Of a stretch of 64,000 bases of DNA, positions 1-9,988 are shown piece after piece. Every line of letters begins with the position of its first letter. Position 1 is the first letter of the stretch. The stretch lies in contig JAVJRE010000007.1 of assembly GCA_040218575.1 (NCBI GenBank), forward strand, positions 248,001 through 312,000, in the 5' to 3' direction. Below the pieces are notes generated by a model, which was not told the origin of the DNA, did no database searches, and saw only the letters and a program-made list of their open reading frames with translations. Source of the stretch: Alphaproteobacteria bacterium (GTDB taxonomy: Bacteria; Pseudomonadota; Alphaproteobacteria; JAVJRE01). Made by a program: the position numbers and the translations under genes.

Positions 1-1177
1 GAACGCCATACATGCCCAGATTCGACACGCTGAACGTACCGCCCTGATACTCTTCCGGCGCCAGTTTGCCGTCGCGCGCCTTCTTTGCCAGGGTCCGCAC
101 TTCGCGGGAAATCTCGCCCAGGCCGCGACTTTCGACACCGCGCACTACCGGCGTCACCAACCCGCCCTCGACCGCCACCGCAACGCTGATATCGGCACGC
201 TGGAAGCGGAGCAAAGCATCAGGGGTCCACATGGCATTCGCTTCCGGCACCTGCTTCAGGGCCAGGCCCGCCGCGCGGATGACGAAATCATTGACCGACA
301 AGGGAGTCGCCTCACGGCCGGCTTCCTTGTCGGCTTTCGCCTTGTCATTGAGCTCCTTGCGGATGGCCAGCAGCCGGTCAATCTGGCAATCCACCGTCAG
401 CTCGAAATGGGGCGCAGTCTGTTTCGACAGACTCATCCGCTCGGCGATGACGCGCCGCATGGCGGTATGACGCAGCGCCTCATGGGGCGGCAGCAGGTCG
501 AAGTCGGGCGTGACCGCCATGGCACTCGCCGGGCCGCCGGCCAACCGGCCGGCGCCGGGAGACCGGCCAGCGCCGGACTGCAGCGCCGCCTCGATATCGG
601 CCTTGACGATGCGGCCGCGCGGACCGGAGCCGGACAGGGCGTTCAGATCAAGACTCTCCTGCTCCGCCATGCGACGGGCCAGTGGCGAGGCGAAGACCCG
701 TTGGCGGCCGTTGCCAGCCGCGCCCGTGGCATCTGCCCTGCCCGTGTCGTCCGTTTTACCCGCCCGCTCGGCGCCGGCCGGCGTCTTGCCGGGACCGGAG
801 GCCTTTTTGCCCTCCTCTCCGGCGTCTTCACCCTGCGGTTTCGCCTCACCACGCCCGGACGATGTCTTGCCAGAGCCGGCGGCCGCGACGGCGGCTTTTT
901 CGGCCGCCGCATCGTCCACGGCCGCATCGTCGTCGCCGGACTCGCTAAGGACGGCAATTACCTGATTGACCGGAATACCCTCGCTGCCCTCCTCCACCAG
1001 TATGCGGGCCAGGGTTCCGTCATCTGCGACTTCCAGTTCCATGGTCGCCTTGTCAGTCTCAATTTCGGCGATGACATCGCCTGAGACCACGGAATCGCCG
1101 GTTTTCTTCAGCCAGCGGGCAAGAGTGCCTTCGGTCATGGTCGGCGACAAAGCGGGCATCAGGATGCGGACCGCCAT
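1..1177 (-). CDS. pdhC: Dihydrolipoamide acetyltransferase, pyruvate dehydrogenase E2 (partial, C-terminus beyond window)
   Basis: E2 core of pyruvate dehydrogenase, which moves the acetyl group from the lipoyl arm to CoA in the cytoplasm. The reading frame stays open to the window edge. My translation starts [17 protein letters not shown]. It shows one lipoyl domain (residues 1-80, lipoyl lysine 43 in ETDKATME), an Ala/Pro/Lys-rich linker, a peripheral subunit-binding domain beginning FASPLARRMAE, and the start of the acyltransferase domain (MRRVIAERM). The catalytic His near the C-terminus lies outside the window. The ATG is 3 bases after the pdhB stop, so the two are almost certainly one operon with pdhA. 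A branched-chain or 2-oxoglutarate E2 is less likely because of the linked pyruvate-type E1 genes. Confidence 0.95.
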   Translation of the reverse strand, partial: MAVRILMPALSPTMTEGTLARWLKKTGDSVVSGDVIAEIETDKATMELEVADDGTLARILVEEGSEGIPVNQVIAVLSESGDDDAAVDDAAAEKAAVAAAGSGKTSSGRGEAKPQGEDAGEEGKKASGPGKTPAGAERAGKTDDTGRADATGAAGNGRQRVFASPLARRMAEQESLDLNALSGSGPRGRIVKADIEAALQSGAGRSPGAGRLAGGPASAMAVTPDFDLLPPHEALRHTAMRRVIAERMSLSKQTAPHFELTVDCQIDRLLAIRKELNDKAKADKEAGREATPLSVNDFVIRAAGLALKQVPEANAMWTPDALLRFQRADISVAVAVEGGLVTPVVRGVESRGLGEISREVRTLAKKARDGKLAPEEYQGGTFSVSNLGMYGV

Positions 1178-1180
1178 GGT

Positions 1181-2665
1181 TCAGTCCTTATCCAGGTAGA
1201 GAACCGAACGGACCGCCTGCACCACGGAGCCGGCCTGCGGCAGTGCCAGTGCCTCCAGATTGGCGGCATAGGGCATAGGCACATCGGCGCCCGTGACACG
1301 GACCACCGGCGCATCCAGCCAGTCGAAGGCCTGCTCCATGACCAGCGCGGCGATCTCGGCACCGATGCCGGCGGTGGGCCAGCCTTCCTCCACCGTCACA
1401 ATGCGGTTGGTGCGACGCAAAGAGGCCATGATCGCGCCGTGATCCATGGGGCGAATGGAGCGCAGATCAATCACATCGGCCTCTATACCGTCCGCCGCCA
1501 GTGTATCGGCCGCCTCCAGCGCCACCGACACCATGCGCGAGAAGGCAACGATGGTGACATCACTGCCTTTACGGGCAAGCCGCGCCTTGCCGATCGGGAC
1601 GACAAATTCGTCGCTGTCAGGCACCTCACCCTTCATGCCGTAGAGCAGCTCGTTTTCCAGAACAATGACCGGGTTCGGATCGCGGATCGCCGATTTGAGG
1701 AGCCCCTTGGCATCGGCGGGAGTGGCCGGCGCCACCACCTTCAGCCCCGGGCAATGAGCGTACCAACTGGCATAGCATTGCGAGTGCTGGGCGCCGACGC
1801 GCGAGGCCGCGCCGTTGGGCCCGCGAAAGACGATGGGCGCGCCCATCTGGCCGCCGGACATGTACAGGGTCTTGGCGGCCGAATTGATGATCTGATCAAT
1901 CGCCTGCATGGCGAAGTTGAAGGTCATAAACTCCACAATGGGCTTGAGCCCGGCAAAGGCCGCGCCTACACCAAGGCCCGCGAAGCCATGTTCGGTAATC
2001 GGCGTATCCACAACCCGCTTGTCGCCAAACTCTTCCAGCAGGCCCTGGCTCACCTTGTAGGCGCCCTGATACTCGGCAACTTCCTCGCCCATCAGGAAGA
2101 CATCCCCGTCGCTACGCATTTCCTCGGCCATAGCGTCACGCAACGCCTCACGCATGGTGATTTCGCTGGTCGCGCCGTCAAAGGCGTCTTCGGTCGAAGC
2201 CTCCCGGCTCTGTGGCTGGTCCTTGTCTGAATCTGACGACTTTTTTGCGCCGCGCGAGTGGGACGCCGGCGATTTTCCGTTTGCGGACTCGCCATCGGCA
2301 TCCCTGTCGCCAGAATCCTGTTCCGCCGCCGTCCGGGACTTGGGCTTCGCGCGGCTGGCCTGGCCCGACGATCCGGCAGGCGCCTTCTTCGCATCCGCTG
2401 CGTCAAGAACCGAAGGGTCTTCACCATCCTCCAGGATCATGGCAATCGGTGCATTGACCGCCACATTCTCCGTGCCTTCACCCACCAGAATCCGGCCCAG
2501 AACGCCATCATCTGCAGCTTCAAGCTCCATGGTCGCCTTGTCGGTCTCGATCTCGGCCAGAACGTCGCCGGACGTGACGCTGTCGCCTTCCTTCTTCAAC
2601 CAGCGGGCTAGCGTACCCTCGGTCATGGTCGGCGACAAAGCGGGCATAGTCACGGTGACCGGCAT
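1181..2665 (-). CDS. pdhB: Pyruvate dehydrogenase E1 component, beta subunit, with N-terminal lipoyl domain
   Basis: Beta half of the thiamine diphosphate-dependent E1, which decarboxylates pyruvate and acetylates the lipoyl arm. The 494-residue protein has three parts: a lipoyl domain (1-80, lysine 43 in ETDKATME), a Ser/Ala/Lys/Asp-rich linker (about 85-165), and the transketolase-like beta subunit from about residue 168 ([13 protein letters not shown], then [17 protein letters not shown]). An E1 beta carrying its own lipoyl domain is known from alphaproteobacteria. The lipoyl domain is very similar to that of the downstream pdhC. The ATG lies 3 bases after the pdhA stop. Confidence 0.96.
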   Translation of the reverse strand: MPVTVTMPALSPTMTEGTLARWLKKEGDSVTSGDVLAEIETDKATMELEAADDGVLGRILVGEGTENVAVNAPIAMILEDGEDPSVLDAADAKKAPAGSSGQASRAKPKSRTAAEQDSGDRDADGESANGKSPASHSRGAKKSSDSDKDQPQSREASTEDAFDGATSEITMREALRDAMAEEMRSDGDVFLMGEEVAEYQGAYKVSQGLLEEFGDKRVVDTPITEHGFAGLGVGAAFAGLKPIVEFMTFNFAMQAIDQIINSAAKTLYMSGGQMGAPIVFRGPNGAASRVGAQHSQCYASWYAHCPGLKVVAPATPADAKGLLKSAIRDPNPVIVLENELLYGMKGEVPDSDEFVVPIGKARLARKGSDVTIVAFSRMVSVALEAADTLAADGIEADVIDLRSIRPMDHGAIMASLRRTNRIVTVEEGWPTAGIGAEIAALVMEQAFDWLDAPVVRVTGADVPMPYAANLEALALPQAGSVVQAVRSVLYLDKD

Positions 2666-2668
2666 GGC

Positions 2669-3751
2669 TCAGGCCACCTCCCGCACGACGTCGGTATACA
2701 ACTCCGCCGGGTCCGGCTCCGGACTGTCCTGAGCAAAATCAGCCGCCGCCTGGACGATGTCCTTGATCTCCTTGTCCAGGGCCTTGAGCTGGTCCTCGCT
2801 GGCCGCCTTTGCCGATAACAGGGCATCGCGCACATGCAGAATCGGATCCCGCTCCTGGCGCACCGCGTCAACCTCTTCCTTGGACCGGTATTTGGCCGGA
2901 TCGCTCATGGAATGGCCACGATAGCGATAGGTCTGCATTTCCAGGATGAACGGGCCCTTGCCGCTTCGTACATAGGCAATGGCGCGGGCCGCCGCGTCCT
3001 TGACCTCGCCGATGTCCATGCCGTCCACCAGCTCGCCGGGTATGCCATAGGCCTGACCACGGTTATGCAGGTCGGTGCGAGCGGAGGAGCGTTCGACCGA
3101 CGTTCCCATGGCGTATTTGTTGTTCTCGATGACGTAGAGCACCGGCAGCTTCCACAACGCCGCCATGTTGAAGGATTCGTAGACCTGACCCTGGTTGACC
3201 GCGCCATCCCCCAGATAGGTCACCGAAATGGCCTTGCTGTCGCGGTATTTGTGGGCAAAAGCGATGCCGGTGCCGAGCGGCACATCGGCGCCGACGATGC
3301 CGTGACCGCCATAGAAGTTCTTGTCCTTGCTGAACATGTGCATGGAGCCACCCTTGCCACGGGAGTAGCCGTCGGCACGTCCGGTCAATTCCGCCATGAC
3401 GCCTTTCGGATCCATGCCGCACGCCAGCATGTGGCCATGGTCGCGATAGGCGGTAATCACCGTGTCGTCGGGCTCCAGCTCCGACTGGACGCCCACTACC
3501 ACAGCTTCCTGGCCGATATAGAGGTGGCAGAAACCACCGATCAGGCCCATGCCATAAAGCTGGCCGGCGCGCTCCTCAAAGCGGCGGATCAGCAGCATCT
3601 GGCGGTAGAGGGACTGCAACTCGTCCGGATCGATCCGTTCGGCGACCGCACGGTGTCGCGGCGCGGGCCAGGCAGACTCCAAAGAGCGGTCCTCAGTCGG
3701 CGCAGGCGCGCCGGCAGCCTTTTTACGCGATCCGCTGGATGATTTGGCCAT
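2669..3751 (-). CDS. pdhA: Pyruvate dehydrogenase E1 component, alpha subunit
   Basis: Alpha subunit of the heterotetrameric E1, binding thiamine diphosphate. The 360-residue form chosen here starts at MAKSSSGSRKK. The thiamine diphosphate motif is GDGAVNQG followed by NNKYAMGTS. The phosphorylation-loop region of E1 alpha families appears as YRYRGHSMSDPAKYR. An upstream in-frame ATG at 3778 would add nine residues. I prefer 3751 because AAGG lies six bases before it and the Lys-rich start resembles other PdhA proteins. It is first of the pdhA-pdhB-pdhC operon, and its promoter should lie in 3752-3987. Confidence 0.96.
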   Translation of the reverse strand: MAKSSSGSRKKAAGAPAPTEDRSLESAWPAPRHRAVAERIDPDELQSLYRQMLLIRRFEERAGQLYGMGLIGGFCHLYIGQEAVVVGVQSELEPDDTVITAYRDHGHMLACGMDPKGVMAELTGRADGYSRGKGGSMHMFSKDKNFYGGHGIVGADVPLGTGIAFAHKYRDSKAISVTYLGDGAVNQGQVYESFNMAALWKLPVLYVIENNKYAMGTSVERSSARTDLHNRGQAYGIPGELVDGMDIGEVKDAAARAIAYVRSGKGPFILEMQTYRYRGHSMSDPAKYRSKEEVDAVRQERDPILHVRDALLSAKAASEDQLKALDKEIKDIVQAAADFAQDSPEPDPAELYTDVVREVA

Positions 3752-3880
3752 GTTCCGCCTTTTGCCTAACACCAACATCCGACCGCCACGGGGTACCGGG
3801 CCGCCGGCGGCGCGATCCGCCCCCTTTTGCCCGGCCGGCCATGGCTCCCCTGTCAGCCACGGTTTCCCTGTCAGAATGTG

Positions 3881-3901
3881 GTTAACACATGGACGATTAA
3901 C
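3881..3901. promoter_or_regulatory. AT-rich inverted repeat upstream of pdhA
   Basis: GTTAA and TTAAC arms are separated by 11 bases in the otherwise GC-rich space between ftsB and pdhA. The geometry resembles dimeric repressor or LysR-type sites, but no regulator can be named. A possible operator for the pdh operon is inference only. Confidence 0.25.
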
Positions 3902-3953
3902 AAGCTACGAAGCCGCAGGGAGCGCGGCGCACGGCACGGAACAGCCAGTGGCC

Positions 3954-4001
3954 GCCTGTTCGGTCAGGTGCCTATTCGGTCAGAAGCCTATTCAGTCAGA
4001 A
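3954..4001. repeat. 16-bp imperfect tandem repeat, three copies, across the ftsB stop codon
   Basis: Units at 3954-3969, 3970-3985 and 3986-4001. The second and third differ by one base (gcctattcggtcagaa against gcctattcagtcagaa), and the first differs from the second by three. The TAG stop of the FtsB-like gene (3988-3990) lies in the third unit, so the repeat spreads from the last codons into the 3' untranslated space. Confidence 0.8.
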
Positions 4002-4302
4002 GAATGACCACTTCATCGGGCCGCACCTGGCCGGCCATGATCTTGGCCCGCTCCTCCAGAAGGTCCGGGTCCAGGCTGTCCGGCCGCAGCAGGCGGACCC
4101 GGCGGGCCAGAATCTGGCGCTCGCTGGCCAGGGCTATGGCGGTCGCCCGCGTGTTTTCCACCTCCTGCGACAGGCGCAGCCAGTTGGCCAGGCCACGGTC
4201 GCCCTGGAAGGTGTGGAAAACCAGATAGGCGAAGACGCAGGCGCCAATGACCTGTGGAATAATATGGCGCGCCCGATGGCGCAGTTCATGGACAATCGGC
4301 AT
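3988..4302 (-). CDS. ftsB: Septum formation initiator family protein (FtsB/DivIC-like)
   Basis: Small bitopic divisome protein. In FtsB families it joins FtsL and FtsQ and helps activate septal wall synthesis. The 104-residue protein has a short basic cytoplasmic start, one membrane segment (about residues 17-33, IGACVFAYLVFHTF) and then a helical, probably coiled-coil region with LASERQILARRVRLLRPD followed by a DLLEERAK segment, typical of the family. Its place between enolase and pdhA is the usual alphaproteobacterial context (eno-ftsB-pdhA). The last codons sit in a tandem repeat. Assignment to the family is firm. The symbol ftsB is by context. Confidence 0.85.
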   Translation of the reverse strand: MPIVHELRHRARHIIPQVIGACVFAYLVFHTFQGDRGLANWLRLSQEVENTRATAIALASERQILARRVRLLRPDSLDPDLLEERAKIMAGQVRPDEVVILLTE

Positions 4303-4459
4303 CGGGGCAGCGAATCACAGCCGGATTCCTGCCGTCAAGAAAAACCTTGAGTCTCTGTCTCTTAGGCGTCGTTTCTCGAATCCGAGTCCAGAGTCGCCAT
4401 GCAACAGTCTGCGGAGTCGGTGATAGGCGGGATTACCGCCTTGAGCGAAGGCTTGCAGC

Positions 4460-5842
<1,383 letters not shown>

Positions 5843-5868
<26 letters not shown>

Positions 5869-6682
5869 CCACGGCGTCAAAGGCCATCAGGGTTTCCATG
5901 ACTTCGGCCAGGCGGTCCAGCGGGATCATGTTCGGCCCGTCGCTGGGGGCCTTGTCCGGATCCTGGTGGGTTTCCATAAAGACCGCCGCCACACCGGCGG
6001 CGACCGCGGACCGCGCCAGCAGCGGGGCGAATTCCCGCTGTCCGCCGGAGGCGCTGCCGAGACCGCCAGGCTGCTGCACCGAGTGAGTGGCATCGAAAAC
6101 CACCGGATAGCCGGTGCGCGCCATGATCGGCAGGGCCCGCATGTCCGACACCAGGGTGTTGTAGCCGAAGGTGGCGCCGCGTTCCGTCAGCAAAATACGA
6201 TCATTGCCGGAGTCGGCCACCTTGGCCGCCACATTGGCCATATCCCACGGCGCCAGAAACTGACCCTTCTTGATATTGACCACCTTTCCTGTGCGCGCCG
6301 CAGCCACCAGCAGATTGGTCTGGCGGCAGAGAAACGCCGGGATCTGCAGAACGTCCACGGCGGCGGCCACCCGCCCGCACTGTTCCGGCTCATGCACGTC
6401 GGTCAGTACCGGCATCCCGGTGGTGGCACGGACTTCTTCGAAGATGGCCAGACTCTCGTCCAGGCCAAGGCCACGTGCGCCGCCCAGCGCGGTGCGATTG
6501 GCCTTGTCGAAGGAGGTCTTGTAGACGACCCCGACGCCAAGCGATTTGGCTATCGCCGCCAATGCACCGCTCATGTCCAGCGCATGATTGCGTGATTCAA
6601 GGAGGCACGGTCCCAGGATAAAGACCAGCGGCAGGTCGTTGCCCACTGTCAGACCGCCGATTGCCACATGACGCGGTGTCAC
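5843..6682 (-). CDS. kdsA: 3-deoxy-8-phosphooctulonate (KDO-8-P) synthase
   Basis: Condenses arabinose 5-phosphate with phosphoenolpyruvate, committing carbon to KDO for the LPS inner core. The 279-residue protein carries GPCLLESRNHA, KTSFDKANR, TDVHEPEQC, the IPAFLCRQTNLL segment and the FDATHSVQQPGG motif. The frame continues open upstream into pyrG, but the family start fits the GTG at 6682 (MTPRHVAIGG), two bases after the pyrG stop. It pairs with the lipid A genes at 25006-29385. The end lies in a tandem duplication. Confidence 0.95.
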
Positions 6683-6684
6683 GA

Positions 6685-8319
6685 TCAGACCAGCCTCGAC
6701 TGATGAACCGCCGCCGCAATGAAGGAGGTGAACAACGGATGGGGGTCGAACGGCTTTGATTTGAGCTCGGGATGAAACTGGACGCCGACGTACCAGGGAT
6801 GGTCGCTCAGCTCGACAATTTCCGGCAGGTCGCCGGACGGCGACATTCCTGAAAAGTGCAGGCCTACCGCCTCCAGTTGCGCGCGATAGTTGATATTGAC
6901 CTCGTAGCGATGGCGGTGGCGTTCGCTGATGGCGGCGACCCCGTAAACATCGCGAACACGCGAACCGGCCGCCAGATCGCAGGGATAAGCGCCGAGCCGC
7001 ATAGTGCCGCCCATATCGTCGTTCTCGCCGCGGATCTCCCTTTGATTGCCGCGCGTCCATTCGGTCATCAGACCGACCACCGGTTCGCCTGTCTTGCCGA
7101 ACTCGGTTGAGCCGGCTCCGGCAATGCCCGCCATGTTGCGCGCCGCCTCGATCACCGCCATCTGCATGCCAAAGCATATCCCGAAGAAAGGGATGCCATG
7201 TTCACGGGCAAAGCGCGCGGCGGCCACCTTGCCCTCCGCGCCACGTTCGCCAAAGCCGCCGGGCACAAGAATTCCGTCAACGCCGGACAAATGGTCCATC
7301 GCGTCGTCAGATTCGAATATCTCAGAGTCGATCCACGTCAGATTGACCTGCTGACGATTGGCGATGCCGCCATGCATCAGAGCGTCTGTCAGCGATTTAT
7401 AGGCATCGCGCACTTTCGTGTATTTACCGACTACGGCGATATTGACCTTGCCTTCCGGCTTCTGCACCCGATCAACAATGCCGTGCCAGACACCCAGATC
7501 CGGGGCCGGCTCGGTCGGCAAGCCAAAGAAGGAGAGGACGCGCTCGTCAAACCCCTCGCGATGGTAGGTGATGGGCACCTCGTAGATGCACGAGACGTCC
7601 AGCGCCGGGATCACGCGATTTGCCGGAACGTTGCAGAACAAGGCGATTTTCCGGCGTTCCCCTTCGGGGATCGGCCGGTCGCACCGGCAAAGCAGCATGT
7701 CCGCCTGAATGCCCACATTGAGCAGTTCCTTGACCGAGTGCTGGGTAGGCTTGGTCTTAAGCTCACCGGCCGAGGGAATGAATGGCACCAGCGTCAGATG
7801 GATGAACAGGGTTTGCTCGATCCCCAGTTCATTACGCAGCTGCCGGATGGCTTCGAGAAACGGCAGGCTCTCGATATCGCCGACCGTGCCGCCGATTTCG
7901 ATCAGGGCGAAGTCGGTGTCGTCCAGATCGGCCTGAATAAAGGCTTTGATCTCGTCCGTGACGTGCGGGATGACCTGGATGGTGGCGCCGAGATAGTCGC
8001 CATGACGCTCGCGGGCGATGACCGTCTGATAGACCCGGCCGGAGGTGATGTTGTCACTCTGCCGCGAGGCGACGCCGGTGAAGCGCTCGTAGTGACCGAG
8101 ATCAAGATCCGTCTCTGCCCCATCATCGGTGACATAGACCTCTCCATGCTGCACCGGGCTCATGGTGCCCGGGTCCACATTGAGATAGGGATCGAGCTTG
8201 CGCAGGCGAACCCGGTAGCCGCGGGCCTGCAGCAACGCGCCAAGCGATGCGGTGGCCAACCCCTTGCCCAGGGACGAGGCGACACCGCCGGTCACGAAGA
8301 TGAAGCGCGTCATGGCCAT
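6685..8319 (-). CDS. pyrG: CTP synthase
   Basis: Makes CTP from UTP with ATP and glutamine-derived ammonia. The 544-residue protein has an N-terminal synthase domain ([15 protein letters not shown], then [17 protein letters not shown]) and a C-terminal class I glutamine amidotransferase domain. In that domain the nucleophile Cys is in FFGICFGMQ and the His-Glu pair in [11 protein letters not shown]. The start could also be the ATG two codons later (8313), which matches most homologues. The upstream ATG adds Met-Ala. The gene is followed two bases later by kdsA, so the pair is probably co-transcribed. Confidence 0.97.
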   Translation of the reverse strand: MAMTRFIFVTGGVASSLGKGLATASLGALLQARGYRVRLRKLDPYLNVDPGTMSPVQHGEVYVTDDGAETDLDLGHYERFTGVASRQSDNITSGRVYQTVIARERHGDYLGATIQVIPHVTDEIKAFIQADLDDTDFALIEIGGTVGDIESLPFLEAIRQLRNELGIEQTLFIHLTLVPFIPSAGELKTKPTQHSVKELLNVGIQADMLLCRCDRPIPEGERRKIALFCNVPANRVIPALDVSCIYEVPITYHREGFDERVLSFFGLPTEPAPDLGVWHGIVDRVQKPEGKVNIAVVGKYTKVRDAYKSLTDALMHGGIANRQQVNLTWIDSEIFESDDAMDHLSGVDGILVPGGFGERGAEGKVAAARFAREHGIPFFGICFGMQMAVIEAARNMAGIAGAGSTEFGKTGEPVVGLMTEWTRGNQREIRGENDDMGGTMRLGAYPCDLAAGSRVRDVYGVAAISERHRHRYEVNINYRAQLEAVGLHFSGMSPSGDLPEIVELSDHPWYVGVQFHPELKSKPFDPHPLFTSFIAAAVHQSRLV

Positions 8320-8438
8320 GCTGCCCTGACGGCGTTCACTGCGCTCGCCGGGGCGTAATGGCCACGAGCAGGCGGAAGCGCCAGCGGCGGGCGGGGTGTC
8401 CGGACCCGCAACCGCCGCGATGACACCATGCGCCGCAT

Positions 8439-8801
8439 TCAGTTAGCGAGGGGAACGGTGGGCTGTACGTCGCCCGTGGCACCGGTCGCCGCATCGCCGC
8501 CGGTCTCATCCTGACCCGACACCGCCGGTGCTATGGCCGGTTGGTCGAGAATTGATCGCGGCGTACCGGCATTGCCGGCGAGAATTGCCAGCAAGACGCT
8601 CATGGCCATGAAAATGGCGGCCAGGATGGCGGTCACCCGGGTCAACAGATTGGCCGTAGCGCGACCGCTCATGAAACCGCCCATGCCACCACCGCTGCCA
8701 CCGCCGATGCCCAGACCGCCGCCTTCGCTGCGCTGCAGCAGAACGACCGATATCAAAGCCAGAGCGACAATAATCTGGACGACAAGGAGAATCTGGATCA
8801 T
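8439..8801 (-). CDS. secG: Preprotein translocase subunit SecG
   Basis: Small accessory membrane subunit of the SecYEG channel. The 120-residue protein has two membrane helices (about residues 3-22 and 54-74) joined by a short loop with [11 protein letters not shown] and a Gly/Met-rich stretch, the standard SecG signature. The C-terminal tail is a low-complexity Ala/Thr/Pro region of no known role. It lies between tpiA and pyrG, the common alphaproteobacterial order. Confidence 0.93.
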   Translation of the reverse strand: MIQILLVVQIIVALALISVVLLQRSEGGGLGIGGGSGGGMGGFMSGRATANLLTRVTAILAAIFMAMSVLLAILAGNAGTPRSILDQPAIAPAVSGQDETGGDAATGATGDVQPTVPLAN

Positions 8802-8921
8802 GGAGCCTTCGAAAACAGTCTGCGGCGCGCAACCGTGTGCGGTCTGAGCCGAGTTTTAGCCGCCTGCCCGCCGCTTGGCCAGTGGCGATCCTGGTGCCGG
8901 AGACGATCCGGCCCGACGCCC

Positions 8922-8936
8922 GGCGGGGCGCCCGCC
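8922..8936 (-). terminator. GC hairpin just downstream of tpiA
   Basis: A perfect 6-bp stem (GGCGGG / CCCGCC) with a 3-base loop lies 13 bases beyond the tpiA stop. There is no U-tract after it, so intrinsic termination is doubtful. It may only slow polymerase or protect the 3' end. Confidence 0.25.
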
Positions 8937-8949
8937 TCTACCCTGTGAT

Positions 8950-9726
8950 TCAGCCCGCCGACTGACCGCCCGCCGCACGGCAGATGGCGATGAAATCCTC
9001 GGCCACCAGGCTGGCGCCGCCGACCAGAACCCCGTCCACCTCCGGCAGGGTCACAAAGGAGGTGGTATTGCCCGGTTTGACCGAACCGCCATAGAGCAGC
9101 CGCACATCGGCCGCCGCCGCACCGATCCGCTGGTGCAGAGATCGGCGGATGGCGCCGTGCGCCCGCTCAACATCTACCCTGTCCGGTGTACGGCCGCTGC
9201 CGATAGCCCATACAGGCTCATAGGCAACCACCAGGCTGGACGCGCCACTGTCCGGCGGCACGGACTGCGCCACCTGGCGCGACAGAACCTCCAGCGTCTC
9301 ACCCCGGGTGTTCTCCGCCGCGCTCTCGCCGATGCATACAATCGCCGTAAGACCCGCCGCCTGTGCCGCGGCCGCCTTGGCCAGGACGTTGCCGTCGCTC
9401 TCTCCATGGCCGCCATCGCCGGAGCGACGCTCCGAATGGCCGACAATCACATAGCGGCAACCGAGGTCAGCCAGCATCACCGCCGCAATGTCGCCGGTAT
9501 GGGGGCCGCTGGCAGCGGCGTGACAGTCCTGGCCACCTAGGGCGATGGCTGACCCGTTCAGCACCCGGGCCACAGCAGCGAGCAGCGTGGCCGGCGGACA
9601 GAGAACCGTCTCCGGCGCACCACCGGGCAGGCCAGCGACGATGCGCCGCGCCAGGTCAGCACCATCGGCCTGTAGTCCGTTCATCTTCCAGTTGGCGACC
9701 ACCAGAGGCACACGTGATCGAGCCAT
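8950..9726 (-). CDS. tpiA: Triosephosphate isomerase
   Basis: Interconverts dihydroxyacetone phosphate and glyceraldehyde 3-phosphate. The 258-residue TIM barrel shows all catalytic residues: Lys14 (ANWKMNG), His97 (VGHSERR) and Glu170 (AYEPVWAIGSG). Phosphate-binding loops LYGGSVKPGN and VLVGGASL are present. A small Gly/Asp/His-rich insertion follows the SERR motif (SGDGGHGESD, about 102-111). It starts with ATG and is divergent from the ppiD-trp operon across a 262-base gap. Confidence 0.97.
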   Translation of the reverse strand: MARSRVPLVVANWKMNGLQADGADLARRIVAGLPGGAPETVLCPPATLLAAVARVLNGSAIALGGQDCHAAASGPHTGDIAAVMLADLGCRYVIVGHSERRSGDGGHGESDGNVLAKAAAAQAAGLTAIVCIGESAAENTRGETLEVLSRQVAQSVPPDSGASSLVVAYEPVWAIGSGRTPDRVDVERAHGAIRRSLHQRIGAAAADVRLLYGGSVKPGNTTSFVTLPEVDGVLVGGASLVAEDFIAICRAAGGQSAG

Positions 9727-9899
9727 GGCTCCCTCATCCGCTGCGGGCGTATAGGCGCGACCATAGCCCGTCGCCGCCGCCGGCCACAGCGGCGCCCGCC
9801 GCCCGACCCGCCACGCCCGGGCAGCACGACCCGCCGCCCCTAGGCCATATCGGCCATACTGGCGGATGGCGCGCTCACTGATTGGCAGGGCGACAGCGG

Positions 9900-9928
9900 T
9901 TCAACCGGCAGCACCGCGCCCTTAGAAT
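9900..9928 (+). promoter_or_regulatory. Candidate sigma-70 promoter for ppiD-trpE
   Basis: -35 TTCAAC (9900-9905), 17-base spacer, -10 TAGAAT (9923-9928, five of six consensus bases). A start near 9935 would leave a leader of about 54 bases. No other convincing promoter is seen in the tpiA-ppiD gap. Confidence 0.45.
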
Positions 9929-9988
9929 AGTCGCCGCCAATGCGGCCATAGCGGCCGGCATAGAGACCCGCGGACCCGCCAGCCAGCC

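Noticed and set aside
3954-4001. CRISPR-like repeat
   Set aside because: Tandem units with no spacers and no cas genes nearby; a minisatellite fits better.
4426-4440. Possible eno terminator (GGCGG / CCGCC stem)
   Set aside because: Only 5 bp with no U-tract; such stems are common by chance at this GC content.
6683-7177. Upstream extension of kdsA into pyrG
   Set aside because: The extra codons overlap the CTP synthase amidotransferase domain and give a composition unlike KdsA. The GTG at 6682 matches family starts.
8320-8438. Possible secG terminator stem (GCGGG / CCCGC)
   Set aside because: Short, GC-only and without a following U-run.
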